Notes: generated from the letters alone by a model not told the origin. Shown: positions 36,256 to 45,653, counted from the first letter of the stretch. The stretch is DNA of 64,000 nucleotides from Bin5 sp965221345 (GCA_965221345.1 CBDCSD010000002.1:3534001-3598000); one strand, 5' to 3'. Numbers and translations: made by a program.

Positions 36256-37680
36256 TCAATTGCCAAGTACCCCCGCGAATTTTTCCTTTCCCTTCAGTTC
36301 CAGTTCCAATTCAAGCATGGGAGTCTCGAACGGGTAGGCACCGGTGAAACAGGCGTTGCAGTACCCATCCTCGGCTCGCAGAGTGCTCATCATGCCTTCC
36401 ACGCTGAGATAGGACAATGATTCGACACCAATGTAGACCTTAATCTCATCCAGGTTCTTGTGCGCCGCGATCAGTTCCGACTGGCTAGCCATGTCGACGC
36501 CCATAAAGCAGGGGAATCGGATAGGCGGGCAGGCTACACGCATATGAACTTCGGCCGCGCCCGCGTCCCGCAGGAGTTGCACGAGCGGTCCACTCGTATT
36601 GCCCCGCACGATCGAGTCGTCTACTAAGACAACTCTCTGGCCCTTCAGATTGTCGGGCAAGGGGTTGAATTTCATTGCCACGCCGACTTTGCGCTGTCGG
36701 TCGGTCGGTTGGATGAAGGTTCGCCCGATATAGCGGCTCTTTATGAGCCCTTCGCTGTAGACGATGCCACTCTCCTGAGCGTATCCGATGGCATGTGGTG
36801 TGCCGCTATCAGGCACGGGTACAACGATATCGGCCTCAGCTGGAGCCTCGCGAGCAAGTTGGCGCCCCAATGCCTGGCGCACGCGATGGACAAGGCGACC
36901 GCCGAGAATACTGTCTGGCCGGGCGAAATAAATCTGCTCGAAAGTGCAAAACGCTTTCTTTTCTGCCGGCACACCTTGCACGATTTCGTATCCGCCCCGG
37001 TCGATGCGTACAATCTCGCCGGGTTCAATTTCCCGTACGGCGCGGGCGCCGATTGTGGCGAAGGCGCAACTCTCCGAGGCAATTGCCAAGCCACTCTCGA
37101 ACTCTCCCAAAACGAGCGGGCGCAGTCCCCATGGGTCCCTCACGCCGTAGATGGCATCGCGAGTAAGGATCGTCAGCGAATACGCTCCCTCGGCTATCGT
37201 CATCATCTGGCGAATGCGCTGCAACCAAGTGCCCCGTGCGCCGGCCAACAGATGGATTATCAGTTCGCTGTCGGTCGAAGTGGACAGGCCCACGCCTCGC
37301 TCCAATAGTTCGCGGCGAAGTTTGGGCGCGTTAACCAAATTGCCGTTATGGCCGATGGCCAGGGGGCCGTCGAGGGTCTCCAGAATGTACGGCTGTGTAT
37401 TGTTTAAGCGGGGCGCACCGGTCGTGGAATAACGGGTATGACCTATGCCCAAATGTCCTTGCAGATGATGCAGATTGTCCTCATTGAAAACTTGGGAGAC
37501 CAGGCCCAGACCCTTGTGGATGTGCGCGGTCTTGCCGTCGCAAGTTGCGATTCCGGCGGCCTCTTGACCTCGATGCTGCAAGGCGTAAATGGCGAAATAG
37601 GTCAGCCGAGCGATATCCAACCCGGGCGCACTGATGCCAAAGACGCCGCATGCTTCGCGGGGCGAGTCTGATAGAGGCAT
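36256..37680 (-). CDS. purF: Amidophosphoribosyltransferase
   Basis: A 474-residue enzyme for the committed purine step (PRPP + glutamine to phosphoribosylamine). Cys11 follows a 10-residue propeptide (MPLSDSPREA), so it is the Bacillus-type processed N-terminal nucleophile. The PRPP loop is VVLVDDSIVRGNT (about 355-367). Cys residues at FPCFMG and GYCNACFTGAYP, plus one earlier Cys, match the 4Fe-4S-binding set of the B. subtilis-type enzyme and are absent from the E. coli type. Feedback inhibition by nucleotides is expected. It sits between purK and purD. Confidence 0.95.
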   Translation of the reverse strand: MPLSDSPREACGVFGISAPGLDIARLTYFAIYALQHRGQEAAGIATCDGKTAHIHKGLGLVSQVFNEDNLHHLQGHLGIGHTRYSTTGAPRLNNTQPYILETLDGPLAIGHNGNLVNAPKLRRELLERGVGLSTSTDSELIIHLLAGARGTWLQRIRQMMTIAEGAYSLTILTRDAIYGVRDPWGLRPLVLGEFESGLAIASESCAFATIGARAVREIEPGEIVRIDRGGYEIVQGVPAEKKAFCTFEQIYFARPDSILGGRLVHRVRQALGRQLAREAPAEADIVVPVPDSGTPHAIGYAQESGIVYSEGLIKSRYIGRTFIQPTDRQRKVGVAMKFNPLPDNLKGQRVVLVDDSIVRGNTSGPLVQLLRDAGAAEVHMRVACPPIRFPCFMGVDMASQSELIAAHKNLDEIKVYIGVESLSYLSVEGMMSTLRAEDGYCNACFTGAYPFETPMLELELELKGKEKFAGVLGN

Positions 37681-37780
37681 ATTTGCAACTCCTTAAAGTA
37701 CGGAATGCGTTCACGCTGGAAGCCCGCACTCCACGACCTAACTCTGAGTAAAACGTCGGGTTTTCTGTCCACTGGCCTGC

Positions 37781-38995
37781 TCAAATACGCTGTAAGGCCG
37801 CGCGCGCCGCCAGGCCCGTCTCCAAGGCCTCCTCGGTCGTAGCGGCTGTAACTGTCATGTGCCCCATTTTACGGCCGGGTCGCGGTTCAAGCTTGCCGTA
37901 CAAGTGCAGTTTAACGTTTGCGTAAGCCAGCAGCGACTGCCAGTCCGGTTCTCCATCATGCCACAGATCGCCGAGCAGATTCAACATCGCCGCAGGGCGC
38001 AACTGCTCGGTCGACCCGGGGGCGAGGCCGCATACGGTTCGCAATTGTTGCTCGAATTGGCTGGTCACGGCGCCCTCGATCGTCCAATGACCGGAGTTAT
38101 GGGGGCGGGGTGCAATTTCGTTGATCAAGAGGCGCCCTCTCGGTTGTGACTCGGACGCCGCCGCAACTCTATCTACTTGCGGCTCCGGCAGGAGAAAGAA
38201 TTCGATGCAGAGAACGCCTACGAGTCCAAGGTATTCGCACAACTGGCGGGCCAGCCTTTCCGCTTCTCCGGCGACGTCTGGTTCGACCTTTACCGGCGCG
38301 ATCGTGACATCCAGAATATGGTTGACGTGGCGATTCTCGACCAGGGTATAGGCTGCAAAGTCGCCATGCGCACCGCGCGCCGCCACCAGCGATACCTCTC
38401 TCTCAAAGTTCACCTGGGCCTCCAGCACGCACGCTTGCCCGCCAAGCGCTTGCCAAGAAGCTTCTGTTTGTGCATCGGAATCAAGACGGGTCTGTCCCTT
38501 ACCATCATAACCGAAGGCCGCTGTTTTGAGAATGGCCGGAAAGCCAATTTCTCGTGTGGCTTCTTTGAGTTCAGCGAGATTGGTTACCGCGCGGTACGGG
38601 GTAACGGGCAGTCCCGCCTGACTGAGCAGCGTTTTCTCCCGCAAGCGGTTCTGGGCGGCGTGGAGAATGGGGCCGGCAGGGCGCACGAGCACACCTTCGG
38701 CCTCGGCAATCTCCGCCGCGATGGACGGGACATTTTCGAACTCGAATGTCAGCGCATCCACGTCCTGGGAAAATGCGCGTATCGCTTCGCGATCGTCGTA
38801 GGCCGCGCTGACCTCGCGGTCGGCGATCTGACCCGTGGGGCTGTTGCGTTCCGGTGAAAAGGTATGCAAGCGATAGCCCATTCTGCGGGCTTCCATTGCC
38901 AGCATTCGCCCTAGTTGCCCACTGCCAAGAACGCCGATCGTAGAGCCGGGGGGCAAGGGTTGCCGCCTCTTGCGCGCCACCGTGCTACTCCTCAT
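37781..38995 (-). CDS. purK: 5-(carboxyamino)imidazole ribonucleotide synthase
   Basis: A 404-residue ATP-grasp enzyme that carboxylates AIR to N5-CAIR with bicarbonate and ATP. It has GVLGSGQLGRML near the start, YDGKGQ (about 160-165), FEREVS, and the NEIAPRPHNSGHWT catalytic/metal motif (about 285-300). The start ATG at 38993-38995 overlaps the end of purE by 11 bases, so translation is probably coupled. The frame is open further upstream but that extension runs through purE and is not real. It acts with PurE. Confidence 0.92.
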   Translation of the reverse strand: MRSSTVARKRRQPLPPGSTIGVLGSGQLGRMLAMEARRMGYRLHTFSPERNSPTGQIADREVSAAYDDREAIRAFSQDVDALTFEFENVPSIAAEIAEAEGVLVRPAGPILHAAQNRLREKTLLSQAGLPVTPYRAVTNLAELKEATREIGFPAILKTAAFGYDGKGQTRLDSDAQTEASWQALGGQACVLEAQVNFEREVSLVAARGAHGDFAAYTLVENRHVNHILDVTIAPVKVEPDVAGEAERLARQLCEYLGLVGVLCIEFFLLPEPQVDRVAAASESQPRGRLLINEIAPRPHNSGHWTIEGAVTSQFEQQLRTVCGLAPGSTEQLRPAAMLNLLGDLWHDGEPDWQSLLAYANVKLHLYGKLEPRPGRKMGHMTVTAATTEEALETGLAARAALQRI

Positions 38996-39494
38996 CGCCA
39001 AGACGCTCAGCGAGCACTTGCTGGGCACGCGTGTTGCGGTATTCTTGTAGTTGCTGGCGCAACGGCGGCCGTGTAGCTCCCAGAATGGATATGGCAAGTA
39101 GCGCGGCGTTGATAGCGCCGGCTCTGCCGATTGCCATTGTGGCGACGGGCACTCCGGCGGGCATCTGCACAATGGAAAGCAGCGAGTCGATGCCATTGAG
39201 GGTCTGGCTCTGCACGGGCACGCCGATTACAGGCAGGAGTGTATGGCCGGCGACCATCCCGGGCAGGTGTGCCGCGCCTCCGGCTCCGGCGATAATCGCT
39301 TCCAGACCGCGGGCGGCTGCGCTGTCGGCGTACTCCCTCATCCAATCGGGCGTACGGTGGGCCGAAACTACCCGGCACTCATGGGGCAGATCGAACTCGG
39401 CCAGAGTCTCGGCTGCAAACTTCATGCAACGTTCCCAATCGGATCTGCTGCCCATGATGACGCCCACAAGAGGCACACGAACTGATCCATTCAC
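38985..39494 (-). CDS. purE: N5-carboxyaminoimidazole ribonucleotide mutase (class I)
   Basis: A 169-residue PurE that converts N5-CAIR to CAIR. It has GSRSDW (15-20), SAHRTP (44-49) and AGAGGAAHLPGM (about 69-80) with the catalytic His. The presence of purK next to it, with overlap, confirms the class I mutase route. The start is GTG at 39494 with GGAG about 9 bases upstream. It follows purC by 30 bases. Confidence 0.94.
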   Translation of the reverse strand: MNGSVRVPLVGVIMGSRSDWERCMKFAAETLAEFDLPHECRVVSAHRTPDWMREYADSAAARGLEAIIAGAGGAAHLPGMVAGHTLLPVIGVPVQSQTLNGIDSLLSIVQMPAGVPVATMAIGRAGAINAALLAISILGATRPPLRQQLQEYRNTRAQQVLAERLGDEE

Positions 39495-39524
39495 CGGCTA
39501 TTGCTCCTCATTGCCGCTCCAATC

Positions 39525-40514
39525 TCAATGCGGCCCAAACCTCTCGCTGAGATTCTTGGCCACCCTGTCGGCCACAGGCATTTCGCCCGCTTCAAATGGG
39601 CGCCCGGTCAGGAGTTCGTAGCTGCGGATGTAGCGACTGCTCGCCTGCAAAGCCAGATCGTCCCCCAGCGGCGGCGGGGGTCCGTCGCCTCTGTATCCCC
39701 GCGCCGCGTAGGCCAAACGGACGAACTCTTTGTCATAGTTCTCCGGCTCCAGGGTTTCCAGGCCTTCGCCCGCCCCTTCCGCGCGAGCAATTCTGGTCTC
39801 TTCATAGCTCGCCGCCGTCCAGAAGCGGCTGGAATCGGGCGTGTGGATCTCGTCGATCAGAAGGAGCTCGCCATCGTCTGTCAAACCGAACTCGTACTTG
39901 GTATCCACCAGCAGCAGCCCTCCCCGCGCGGCTATCACCTGCCCTCGGTTAAAGAGGGCCAGGGCTGCCGTACAGACCTTTTCCCATAGCTCCGCCTCGA
40001 CCAATCCTTTTTCCACGATTTCCTTACTTGTGATGAGCTCGTCATGACCACCTTTCTCGGCCTTGGTCGTGGGTGTGATGATCGGCTGGGGAAGGGGGTC
40101 ATTCTTGCTCATCCCATCGGGGAATTCCATGCCGTAGATCCAACGCTCGCCCTGGCTGTAGCGATACCAGAGGCTCGTTTTGGTAACCCCCGATATGTAG
40201 CCTCGCACGACAACCTCAACGGGAAGGGTTCGGCACTTCCTGCCAACTGTCACGTTCGGGTCAGGCGATTCGATAAAGTGATTGGCGACGATATCCCGCG
40301 TCTGATCGAACCAGAAGGCGGCAAGTTGATTCAGCACCTGTCCCTTGAATGGAACCAGTCCCAGGATGTGATCGAAGGCAGAAAGGCGATCGGTTGTGAT
40401 GAGGATGAGCTGATCGTCCCGCTCGTAGATATCGCGTACCTTGCCGCTGCGCTTGGGACCGAGAAAGTCCAAGTCGAGGCCAGTGAATGAATGCTTCAGC
40501 ACGCCGGGATCCAT
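39525..40514 (-). CDS. purC: SAICAR synthetase
   Basis: A 329-residue phosphoribosylaminoimidazole-succinocarboxamide synthase joining CAIR and aspartate with ATP. GKVRDIYE (about 24-31), TDRLSAFD (about 41-48), EVVVRGYISG (about 99-108) and DEIHTPDSSRFW (about 222-233) are diagnostic. It is the longer (about 300-residue) form of the family. The ATG at 40512-40514 has AAGGAGC upstream. The frame is open for a further 121 codons upstream but that part is low-complexity and overlaps purQ, so it is discarded. Confidence 0.94.
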   Translation of the reverse strand: MDPGVLKHSFTGLDLDFLGPKRSGKVRDIYERDDQLILITTDRLSAFDHILGLVPFKGQVLNQLAAFWFDQTRDIVANHFIESPDPNVTVGRKCRTLPVEVVVRGYISGVTKTSLWYRYSQGERWIYGMEFPDGMSKNDPLPQPIITPTTKAEKGGHDELITSKEIVEKGLVEAELWEKVCTAALALFNRGQVIAARGGLLLVDTKYEFGLTDDGELLLIDEIHTPDSSRFWTAASYEETRIARAEGAGEGLETLEPENYDKEFVRLAYAARGYRGDGPPPPLGDDLALQASSRYIRSYELLTGRPFEAGEMPVADRVAKNLSERFGPH

Positions 40515-40567
40515 CTTGACTTGCTCCTTTTTGCGGTACGCCGCGATTAGTGCACTGCAAACACAAT

Positions 40568-41377
40568 TCAGACCGAGGCGCTGCCTATCATGACTCGAAA
40601 CAGGTTGAGTCCAAGCCGCCCTCTTCCGCCTAGTGGATTTTGAATCGGGTCGACGTGATCCTCCGGGTGCGGCATCAGTCCGATGACATTGCCAGCGGGG
40701 TTGCAGATTCCGGCGATGTCGGCGACCGAACCGTTGGGATTGAGGGGGTAGCGTCCGCCAGCGCGTTCTCCATTGGCGTCGACGTAACGGAATGCTACCA
40801 ACCCGCCCTCCTCCAATTGCTTGAGGGCCCCCCCGGTGGATACTTGGAAATTGCCTTCCCCGTGAGCCACCGGGCAAAATACCGGATCAACCAACTGGGC
40901 CAGATAGTGGGCTTGCGCGCCCTGCTCGACGGCCAGATGCACCCACCGGCACTCGAAACGGCCGCGGGCGTTGTGGGTCAGGGTCACGTCGCGTTGCCAG
41001 GTCGACTTAGGTCGAGGTGGAGGACCTGTTTTCTTATTGCCGGCTCCAGGCAAGAGGCCCGCCTTTACGAGCGTCTGAAAACCGTTGCAGATACCCAGAA
41101 CGGGCTTGCCGGAGGCGATGAACTCTTGTAGCTGATCGTGGAAAAAGACCCGCAGATCCAAGGCCTGCCGGACGCCGGCGCCCAGTGCATCGCCATACGA
41201 GAATCCACCCGGCAGAATAAGCATACCATAGTCTGAGAGAGAGAAGGCGCCCGCCCGCAACTGATTGATGTGTACAATATGCGGCGCGCCGCCGGCCAGT
41301 TCACAGGCGCGGGCAGCCTCGGCGTCGCGGTTGGCTCCGGACACGTGGAGGATCAAGACAGGCAAGTTCACCGCCAT
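40568..41377 (-). CDS. purQ: FGAM synthase glutaminase subunit PurQ
   Basis: A 269-residue class I glutamine amidotransferase supplying ammonia to PurL. LPGGFSYGD (55-63), the nucleophile Cys97 in GICNGFQ, and the PHPE His/Glu near 236-239 are present. The ATG at 41375-41377 with GAGG is preferred; an upstream ATG at 41464 would add 29 unusual residues and overlap purL by 41 bases. The length exceeds that of B. subtilis PurQ (227) because of insertions after 110 (a Gly/Pro/Lys loop) and near the end. Confidence 0.93.
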   Translation of the reverse strand: MAVNLPVLILHVSGANRDAEAARACELAGGAPHIVHINQLRAGAFSLSDYGMLILPGGFSYGDALGAGVRQALDLRVFFHDQLQEFIASGKPVLGICNGFQTLVKAGLLPGAGNKKTGPPPRPKSTWQRDVTLTHNARGRFECRWVHLAVEQGAQAHYLAQLVDPVFCPVAHGEGNFQVSTGGALKQLEEGGLVAFRYVDANGERAGGRYPLNPNGSVADIAGICNPAGNVIGLMPHPEDHVDPIQNPLGGRGRLGLNLFRVMIGSASV

Positions 41378-41423
41378 GGCCTCGCCACACTGTGTTGCTG
41401 AACTGCTTTGAGCGACGTGGCTG

Positions 41424-44348
41424 TCATTCGACGTCAGCCCCTTTCCAGGCTGAAACGATTTCATTCAAAGATAGGTAGAAGAGCCGCCGCTGGTTCAGCA
41501 TCCATTCCAGTTGTTCCGATTCGGTGACCGTGCCCAAGAGCCCAAATTGCAACCCCGCCATACTTTCCTCGAATAAGTCGATGTCGTCGGGCGCGACTTC
41601 CAGCAAGAGTCGCCCATTGCTTTCGCTAAAAAGTGGGACATAGGGGTGGGACAAATAGGTCCCTTGTACCGGGGCAATGTCCACAGCCGCACCGAGCCGC
41701 CCGCCGATACACATTTCGGCCAGGGCCACCGCCAGCCCGCCTTCGCTCAGATCGTGGCAGCTCTGTATCAGTCCGCGCTGCATGGCGGAGTGCAGCGCCC
41801 GGTAGCGTTTGAGTGGGTCAGCGGGCATGCTGGGAGGGTCGCCGCCATCACATTCCATTAGATGGCTGAATAGGGAGCCGCCCAGTTCTTCATGTGTCTC
41901 GCCTACCAAGTATATGAAATTTCCCGGTTGTTTGAGATTAGAAGTACAGACGCGGCGCATATCAGGCACTATGCCAATGGCGGATACGAGCAATGTCCCG
42001 GGAATCGGCTGGCCGTCAAACTCATTGTACAGGCTGTCTTTGCCGGAGATGAAGGGAGCGTTGTAGGCGGTGGCGGCGTCGAAACAGCCCTGGCAGGCGC
42101 GCACGAGAGCGCCGAGCCGATCAGGCAAAGTGGGGTTGCCCCAGCAGAAGTTATCCAGAAGCGCAATCCGGTCGGGGTCGGCGCCGACGGCAACGGCGTT
42201 TCGAAATGCTTCGTCTACTGCGCTGACCGCCATTGCATAGCAGTCCCGCTTGCCCAGCAGGGGGTTAATGCCGGCGCTGAGGGCGAAGGCGCGGTCATGG
42301 CTCCAGGTGCCGATTGGCTTCAGTACTGCAGCGTCGGTAGGTCCGTCCATGTGCGGCCCCGCAAATGGGCGGACGAGCGTGCCGCCGCGTACCTCGTGAT
42401 CATAGGTACGAACGATGCGTTCCTTGCTTGCCACTGAGGGATGGCTCAGCATCTGCAGGAGAATCTGTTTCGCATCCGGCTGCGTGCTCAACTGCTGCAA
42501 ACGTTTTTGTAGTGTGGACTGTTCCGGCTGGTGCTCCTGGCAGTGGGCTGTGCGGCGCGGGAGGGGCAGCCCGTCATGCAGAAAAGACATCGGCAACTCG
42601 GCGACGGCGCGGCCGCCGTAGCGCACGCGCAGCCAGCCATCGCCGCTGAAATGGCCCAGGTCGCGGATTTCAACATCCCACAGATCGGCCAGTTGTTGGA
42701 GCTGCGGCAGATTGGCGGCGGGCACGGCCAGCACCATCCGCTCCTGTGCTTCGGACAGCCAGATTTCCCATGGGGTCAGACCGGGATATTTTAGGGGAAC
42801 TTCCTGCAACTCGATGTCGGCACCCAGTTCTTCTCCCATTTCGCCGACAGCAGAAGAGAGGCCGCCTGCGCCGCAGTCGGTTATGGCGTTGTATAGTTGC
42901 GCATCCCTGGCCGCCTCTACCAGCTCGATCAGCCCCTTTTCGGTGATTGGATCGCCGATTTGTACGGCGCTGCCGGACTCCATGTGGGTGGCCTGGGTCA
43001 ACTCGGCAGAGGAGAAGGTGGCGCCGTGGATGCCGTCACGGCCGGTGCGCCCGCCCAGGACCACGATTCGGTCTCCCGGTTGCGGCTGTGTTGGATGGGC
43101 CCCTTTTGGCAGCAGCCCAACTGCGCCGCAGAAGACAAGAGGATTGCCCAAGTAACCCTTGTCGTAAATGACCGCGCCGTTGACTGTCGGCAGCCCAAGC
43201 TTGTTACCGTAGTCGCCGATACCGGCCACGACCCCGTCCGCGACGCGGGCGGGATGCAGCACGCCTGCGGGCAGCTCGTCCGGCGGCAGGTCTTGGGGGC
43301 CGAAGCAGAGCACGTCTGTGCAGGCAATAGGCCGGGCCGAAACGGCGATGATGTCGCGCACGACGCCGCCGATGCCGGTATTCGCTCCGCCAAAGGGTTC
43401 CAGCGCGGATGGGTGGTTGTGTGTCTCTACTTTGAACGCCAGATCAAACTGATCGTCAAATTCGATGATGCCGGCATCGTCGACAAAGGCCGAACGCACC
43501 CAGGGACGATTCACTTTCTCGGTCGCTGCCTGAATATATGTGGGCAGCAGCCCCTGTATCTCCTCGATCGCAAGCGTGTGCCCGGTGATCGACTGAGTGG
43601 TGAAAGCTATGCTCGACTTGAATGTTTTGTGGACACAGTGCTCGCTCCAGGTCTGGGCAAGGGTTTCCAGCTCGACGTCGGTGGGCGCGCGGCCGATCTC
43701 GTCATAGAAACCCTGGATCTCCTTCATCTCCTGTGCGTCAAGCGAGAGCATTCGCTCCCGACTGCAATCAAGCAGACCTGCTTCGTCCAGTCCGGTCAGG
43801 GGAACCTGTTCGACACGATCGCGGGCGTCGCTGCTGTGACCAAAAAGGGGTTCGATGGCGCCCAGGCTGTAGCGCTCGATTGTATCGTTGCACAGCAGCC
43901 CTCGTGCCAGCCGGTGCAGGTCGGACTGGGACAATTCTCCGGTCAGGCGGTACTGGGTTGCGGTTGCAGCCTCCAGGCCGTGTATCCCTAACTCCGTTGC
44001 ACCGCGTTCAAGTACGCGTGCGGCCACGTCGGTCACGCCTGGACGGAGGGCAACTTCAATGACATGCTCACTTGTTGCGGAGGAGGGCTGGCTGGCGCCG
44101 TCAGCAATCCGATTGTTGCCCAGGGCGGATACCCGAGAAGTCTCCGTTACCGGATCGACAAGAAGGAAGGCACAGAGCCTTTCGATCTGCTTTGTATTGG
44201 GGGCTTTGCCTGAGCGGCTGGCTAGAAAATAGAGGAGAGTCTTGCGGCAGGACCGGAGCGAACCCACACCCAACCTGTGCGCGGCTGCTGCAATCCCGGG
44301 ATCGCCGGCGCGGCTATTGGCGGTGACTTCGATGCGAATGTTCGTCAC
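41424..44348 (-). CDS. purL: FGAM synthase PurL with two fused PurS-like domains
   Basis: A 974-residue protein. Residues about 210-960 are the small-type PurL synthetase (QTWSEHCVHKTF at about 229, EThnHPsaL-type VETHNHPSALEPFGGA, GDRIVVLGGRTGRDG). The first 170 residues look like two PurS modules: 3-80 (RIEVTANS ... LLVDPVTE) and 94-168 (VIEVALRPGV ... LLCNDTIERY). There is no glutaminase domain, which is supplied by purQ. This is an intermediate form between three-subunit PurS/L/Q and the large single-chain PurL. The GTG start at 44348 has AGAGGAGAG directly upstream, which in turn abuts a terminator-like hairpin (44364-44418). It is the first gene of the pur cluster. Confidence 0.94.
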   Translation of the reverse strand: MTNIRIEVTANSRAGDPGIAAAAHRLGVGSLRSCRKTLLYFLASRSGKAPNTKQIERLCAFLLVDPVTETSRVSALGNNRIADGASQPSSATSEHVIEVALRPGVTDVAARVLERGATELGIHGLEAATATQYRLTGELSQSDLHRLARGLLCNDTIERYSLGAIEPLFGHSSDARDRVEQVPLTGLDEAGLLDCSRERMLSLDAQEMKEIQGFYDEIGRAPTDVELETLAQTWSEHCVHKTFKSSIAFTTQSITGHTLAIEEIQGLLPTYIQAATEKVNRPWVRSAFVDDAGIIEFDDQFDLAFKVETHNHPSALEPFGGANTGIGGVVRDIIAVSARPIACTDVLCFGPQDLPPDELPAGVLHPARVADGVVAGIGDYGNKLGLPTVNGAVIYDKGYLGNPLVFCGAVGLLPKGAHPTQPQPGDRIVVLGGRTGRDGIHGATFSSAELTQATHMESGSAVQIGDPITEKGLIELVEAARDAQLYNAITDCGAGGLSSAVGEMGEELGADIELQEVPLKYPGLTPWEIWLSEAQERMVLAVPAANLPQLQQLADLWDVEIRDLGHFSGDGWLRVRYGGRAVAELPMSFLHDGLPLPRRTAHCQEHQPEQSTLQKRLQQLSTQPDAKQILLQMLSHPSVASKERIVRTYDHEVRGGTLVRPFAGPHMDGPTDAAVLKPIGTWSHDRAFALSAGINPLLGKRDCYAMAVSAVDEAFRNAVAVGADPDRIALLDNFCWGNPTLPDRLGALVRACQGCFDAATAYNAPFISGKDSLYNEFDGQPIPGTLLVSAIGIVPDMRRVCTSNLKQPGNFIYLVGETHEELGGSLFSHLMECDGGDPPSMPADPLKRYRALHSAMQRGLIQSCHDLSEGGLAVALAEMCIGGRLGAAVDIAPVQGTYLSHPYVPLFSESNGRLLLEVAPDDIDLFEESMAGLQFGLLGTVTESEQLEWMLNQRRLFYLSLNEIVSAWKGADVE

Positions 44349-44363
44349 AGCTCTCCTCTGAAT

Positions 44364-44418
44364 AAAAAAGGCCCGCTGTCAAGATGTGGAATACCACCCT
44401 ATGACACGGGGCTTTTTT
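44364..44418 (-). terminator. Intrinsic terminator or attenuator directly before purL
   Basis: On the minus strand aaaaaagccccgtgtca and tgacagcgggcctttttt are complementary with one bulge, an inner gtgg-tatt-ccac extends the stem, and a T6 run ends it. It lies between tRNA-Glu and purL. The T-run stops about 15 bases before the purL GTG, leaving room only for the ribosome site and none for a separate promoter. It may simply end tRNA-Glu transcription, or act as an attenuator of the pur cluster. Confidence 0.72.
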
Positions 44419-44465
44419 GAATACGCGGGTGCTGGATCGGCCGGCTCGATTGGGCGATTCTTTTG

Positions 44466-44538
44466 TACCCCCAAGGGGATTCGAACCCCTGTCGCAGGCT
44501 TGAAAGGCCTGAGTCCTGGTCCTCTAGACGATGGGGGC
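44466..44538 (-). tRNA. tRNA-Glu (anticodon TTC)
   Basis: The 73-base cloverleaf on the minus strand has acceptor gccccca/tgggggt (G1-U72 wobble, A73), anticodon stem caggc/gcctg with loop ctttcaa giving TTC, and T-arm aggggttcgaatcccct. It reads GAA/GAG. CCA is not encoded. It is transcribed towards purL. Confidence 0.95.
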
Positions 44539-44687
44539 GTGCTGGAGGAAAGCACAAAGGAAAGTCTACCAGAAAGGCAGGGCGCAGGTCAAATTTGGCG
44601 GTGTTCGGGATTCTTTTGAATTTGCGTGAATGGTAAAGTTCCAGCGTGCAGAGCCACATCCATTTTTTCAAGAAATGTGCTCTTGCA

Positions 44688-45530
44688 TTAGTCGATTAGC
44701 GGGCGACGCCGGATCTGCCACAGCTCCACCACCAAGTCGGAGGGATAGTTGGTGGGATCAAAATCGTCAGTTTCCCAAGCATCGCAACCTACGCGGGCAA
44801 ACAGTTCTTCAATTGTGCGAGAGGAGTGATGTTGCGCCTCGCCGACGGTCCGGTAGAGATAGACCGCGGATGGCAGGATTACCGGGTGGCCCATTTCATA
44901 GAGCGCGCATGCGGTGCCGCCGTTGCCGAGCGCCTGTATAACATCGCCCGGTTTCTGGTCGATGGCGCGGCCAGCGCGGGTGGTGGTCACATCGAAGCGG
45001 AAGGCGAAATGGCTGCGCAGATATCCCTGCTGCTGGAGGAATGCGCCGATGCGCTTGATGGCGGATGCCACGGAGGCGAAGTCGCTCTCGTTTAGCAGGG
45101 CGCGGGGAAGATTCAGAGCCAGGCGGTCTGACAGTTGGGCGAAGAAATTGGCCCCCACCCGCTCAGCGAACTCACGGCGTGCAGTGGCAAGATCGTCGCC
45201 GCTGAGCTGCGAGGCCAGCGACGCGTAGGCGGATCGAAAGAATGCATAGGATAGCGCATCGAACTCGCCGGACTGAACGGTGTTGAGATCAGTTGCTGCG
45301 GCGAAACTGGCGGCCAGACCGGGCATGGCTTCGCGTTTGTAAACGAGTGAGATGTACTCGTCGACGGTTGTCTGGACGGCAGCGAGATCGTCGGAGGACG
45401 GGGCCAGAGGGCGCCATTGGCCCAGGATGGCGTCTGCCATCATCGCCAGAAAGGGTTCGCCTAGCGGCCACCATTTCTGAAAGTCGGGGTAGGGATGCTG
45501 TGATACGATGGATGGGAGGGAAGGAGACAT
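44688..45530 (-). CDS. Unknown soluble protein
   Basis: A 280-residue protein without recognisable family motifs. It is helical and moderately acidic, with a HPYPDFQKWWPLGEPFL segment near the N-terminus and a conserved-looking C-terminal block (YEMGHPVILPSAVYLYRTVGE, then ETDDFDPTNYPSDLVVELW). No signal peptide, membrane helix or catalytic triad is visible. The ATG start follows a GAAGGAGA site. It is divergent from an amino-acid ABC binding-protein gene. Its codon usage resembles its neighbours, so it is probably a real gene. Confidence 0.65.
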   Translation of the reverse strand: MSPSLPSIVSQHPYPDFQKWWPLGEPFLAMMADAILGQWRPLAPSSDDLAAVQTTVDEYISLVYKREAMPGLAASFAAATDLNTVQSGEFDALSYAFFRSAYASLASQLSGDDLATARREFAERVGANFFAQLSDRLALNLPRALLNESDFASVASAIKRIGAFLQQQGYLRSHFAFRFDVTTTRAGRAIDQKPGDVIQALGNGGTACALYEMGHPVILPSAVYLYRTVGEAQHHSSRTIEELFARVGCDAWETDDFDPTNYPSDLVVELWQIRRRPLID

Positions 45531-45617
45531 GGGCTCGCTCAGGTTAGTGGAAGGACTAATTACTTATTTTGCCCAACCCTGTAATATCATATGGTCAGCG
45601 TGGCTTCGCATTTTACT

Positions 45618-45630
45618 GTAAATATTTTAC
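45618..45630. promoter_or_regulatory. Palindromic operator candidate upstream of the amino-acid binding protein
   Basis: GTAAATATTTTAC has perfect 5-base arms (GTAAA/TTTAC) around TAT, 23 bases before the ATG at 45654. A TAATAT at about 45582 upstream could be a -10 box. A repressor or activator site is possible, but a short AT-rich palindrome can arise by chance. Confidence 0.3.
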
Positions 45631-45653
45631 CTGACCCAGGAGGTGGAAGCACA

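Noticed and set aside
42897..43991. Plus-strand frame of 364 residues inside purL
   Set aside because: Antisense to a well-recognised gene, with no family-like sequence.
44339..44465. Purine riboswitch in the purL leader
   Set aside because: The space between tRNA-Glu and purL is filled by the terminator hairpin and I see none of the conserved three-way junction of known purine riboswitches.
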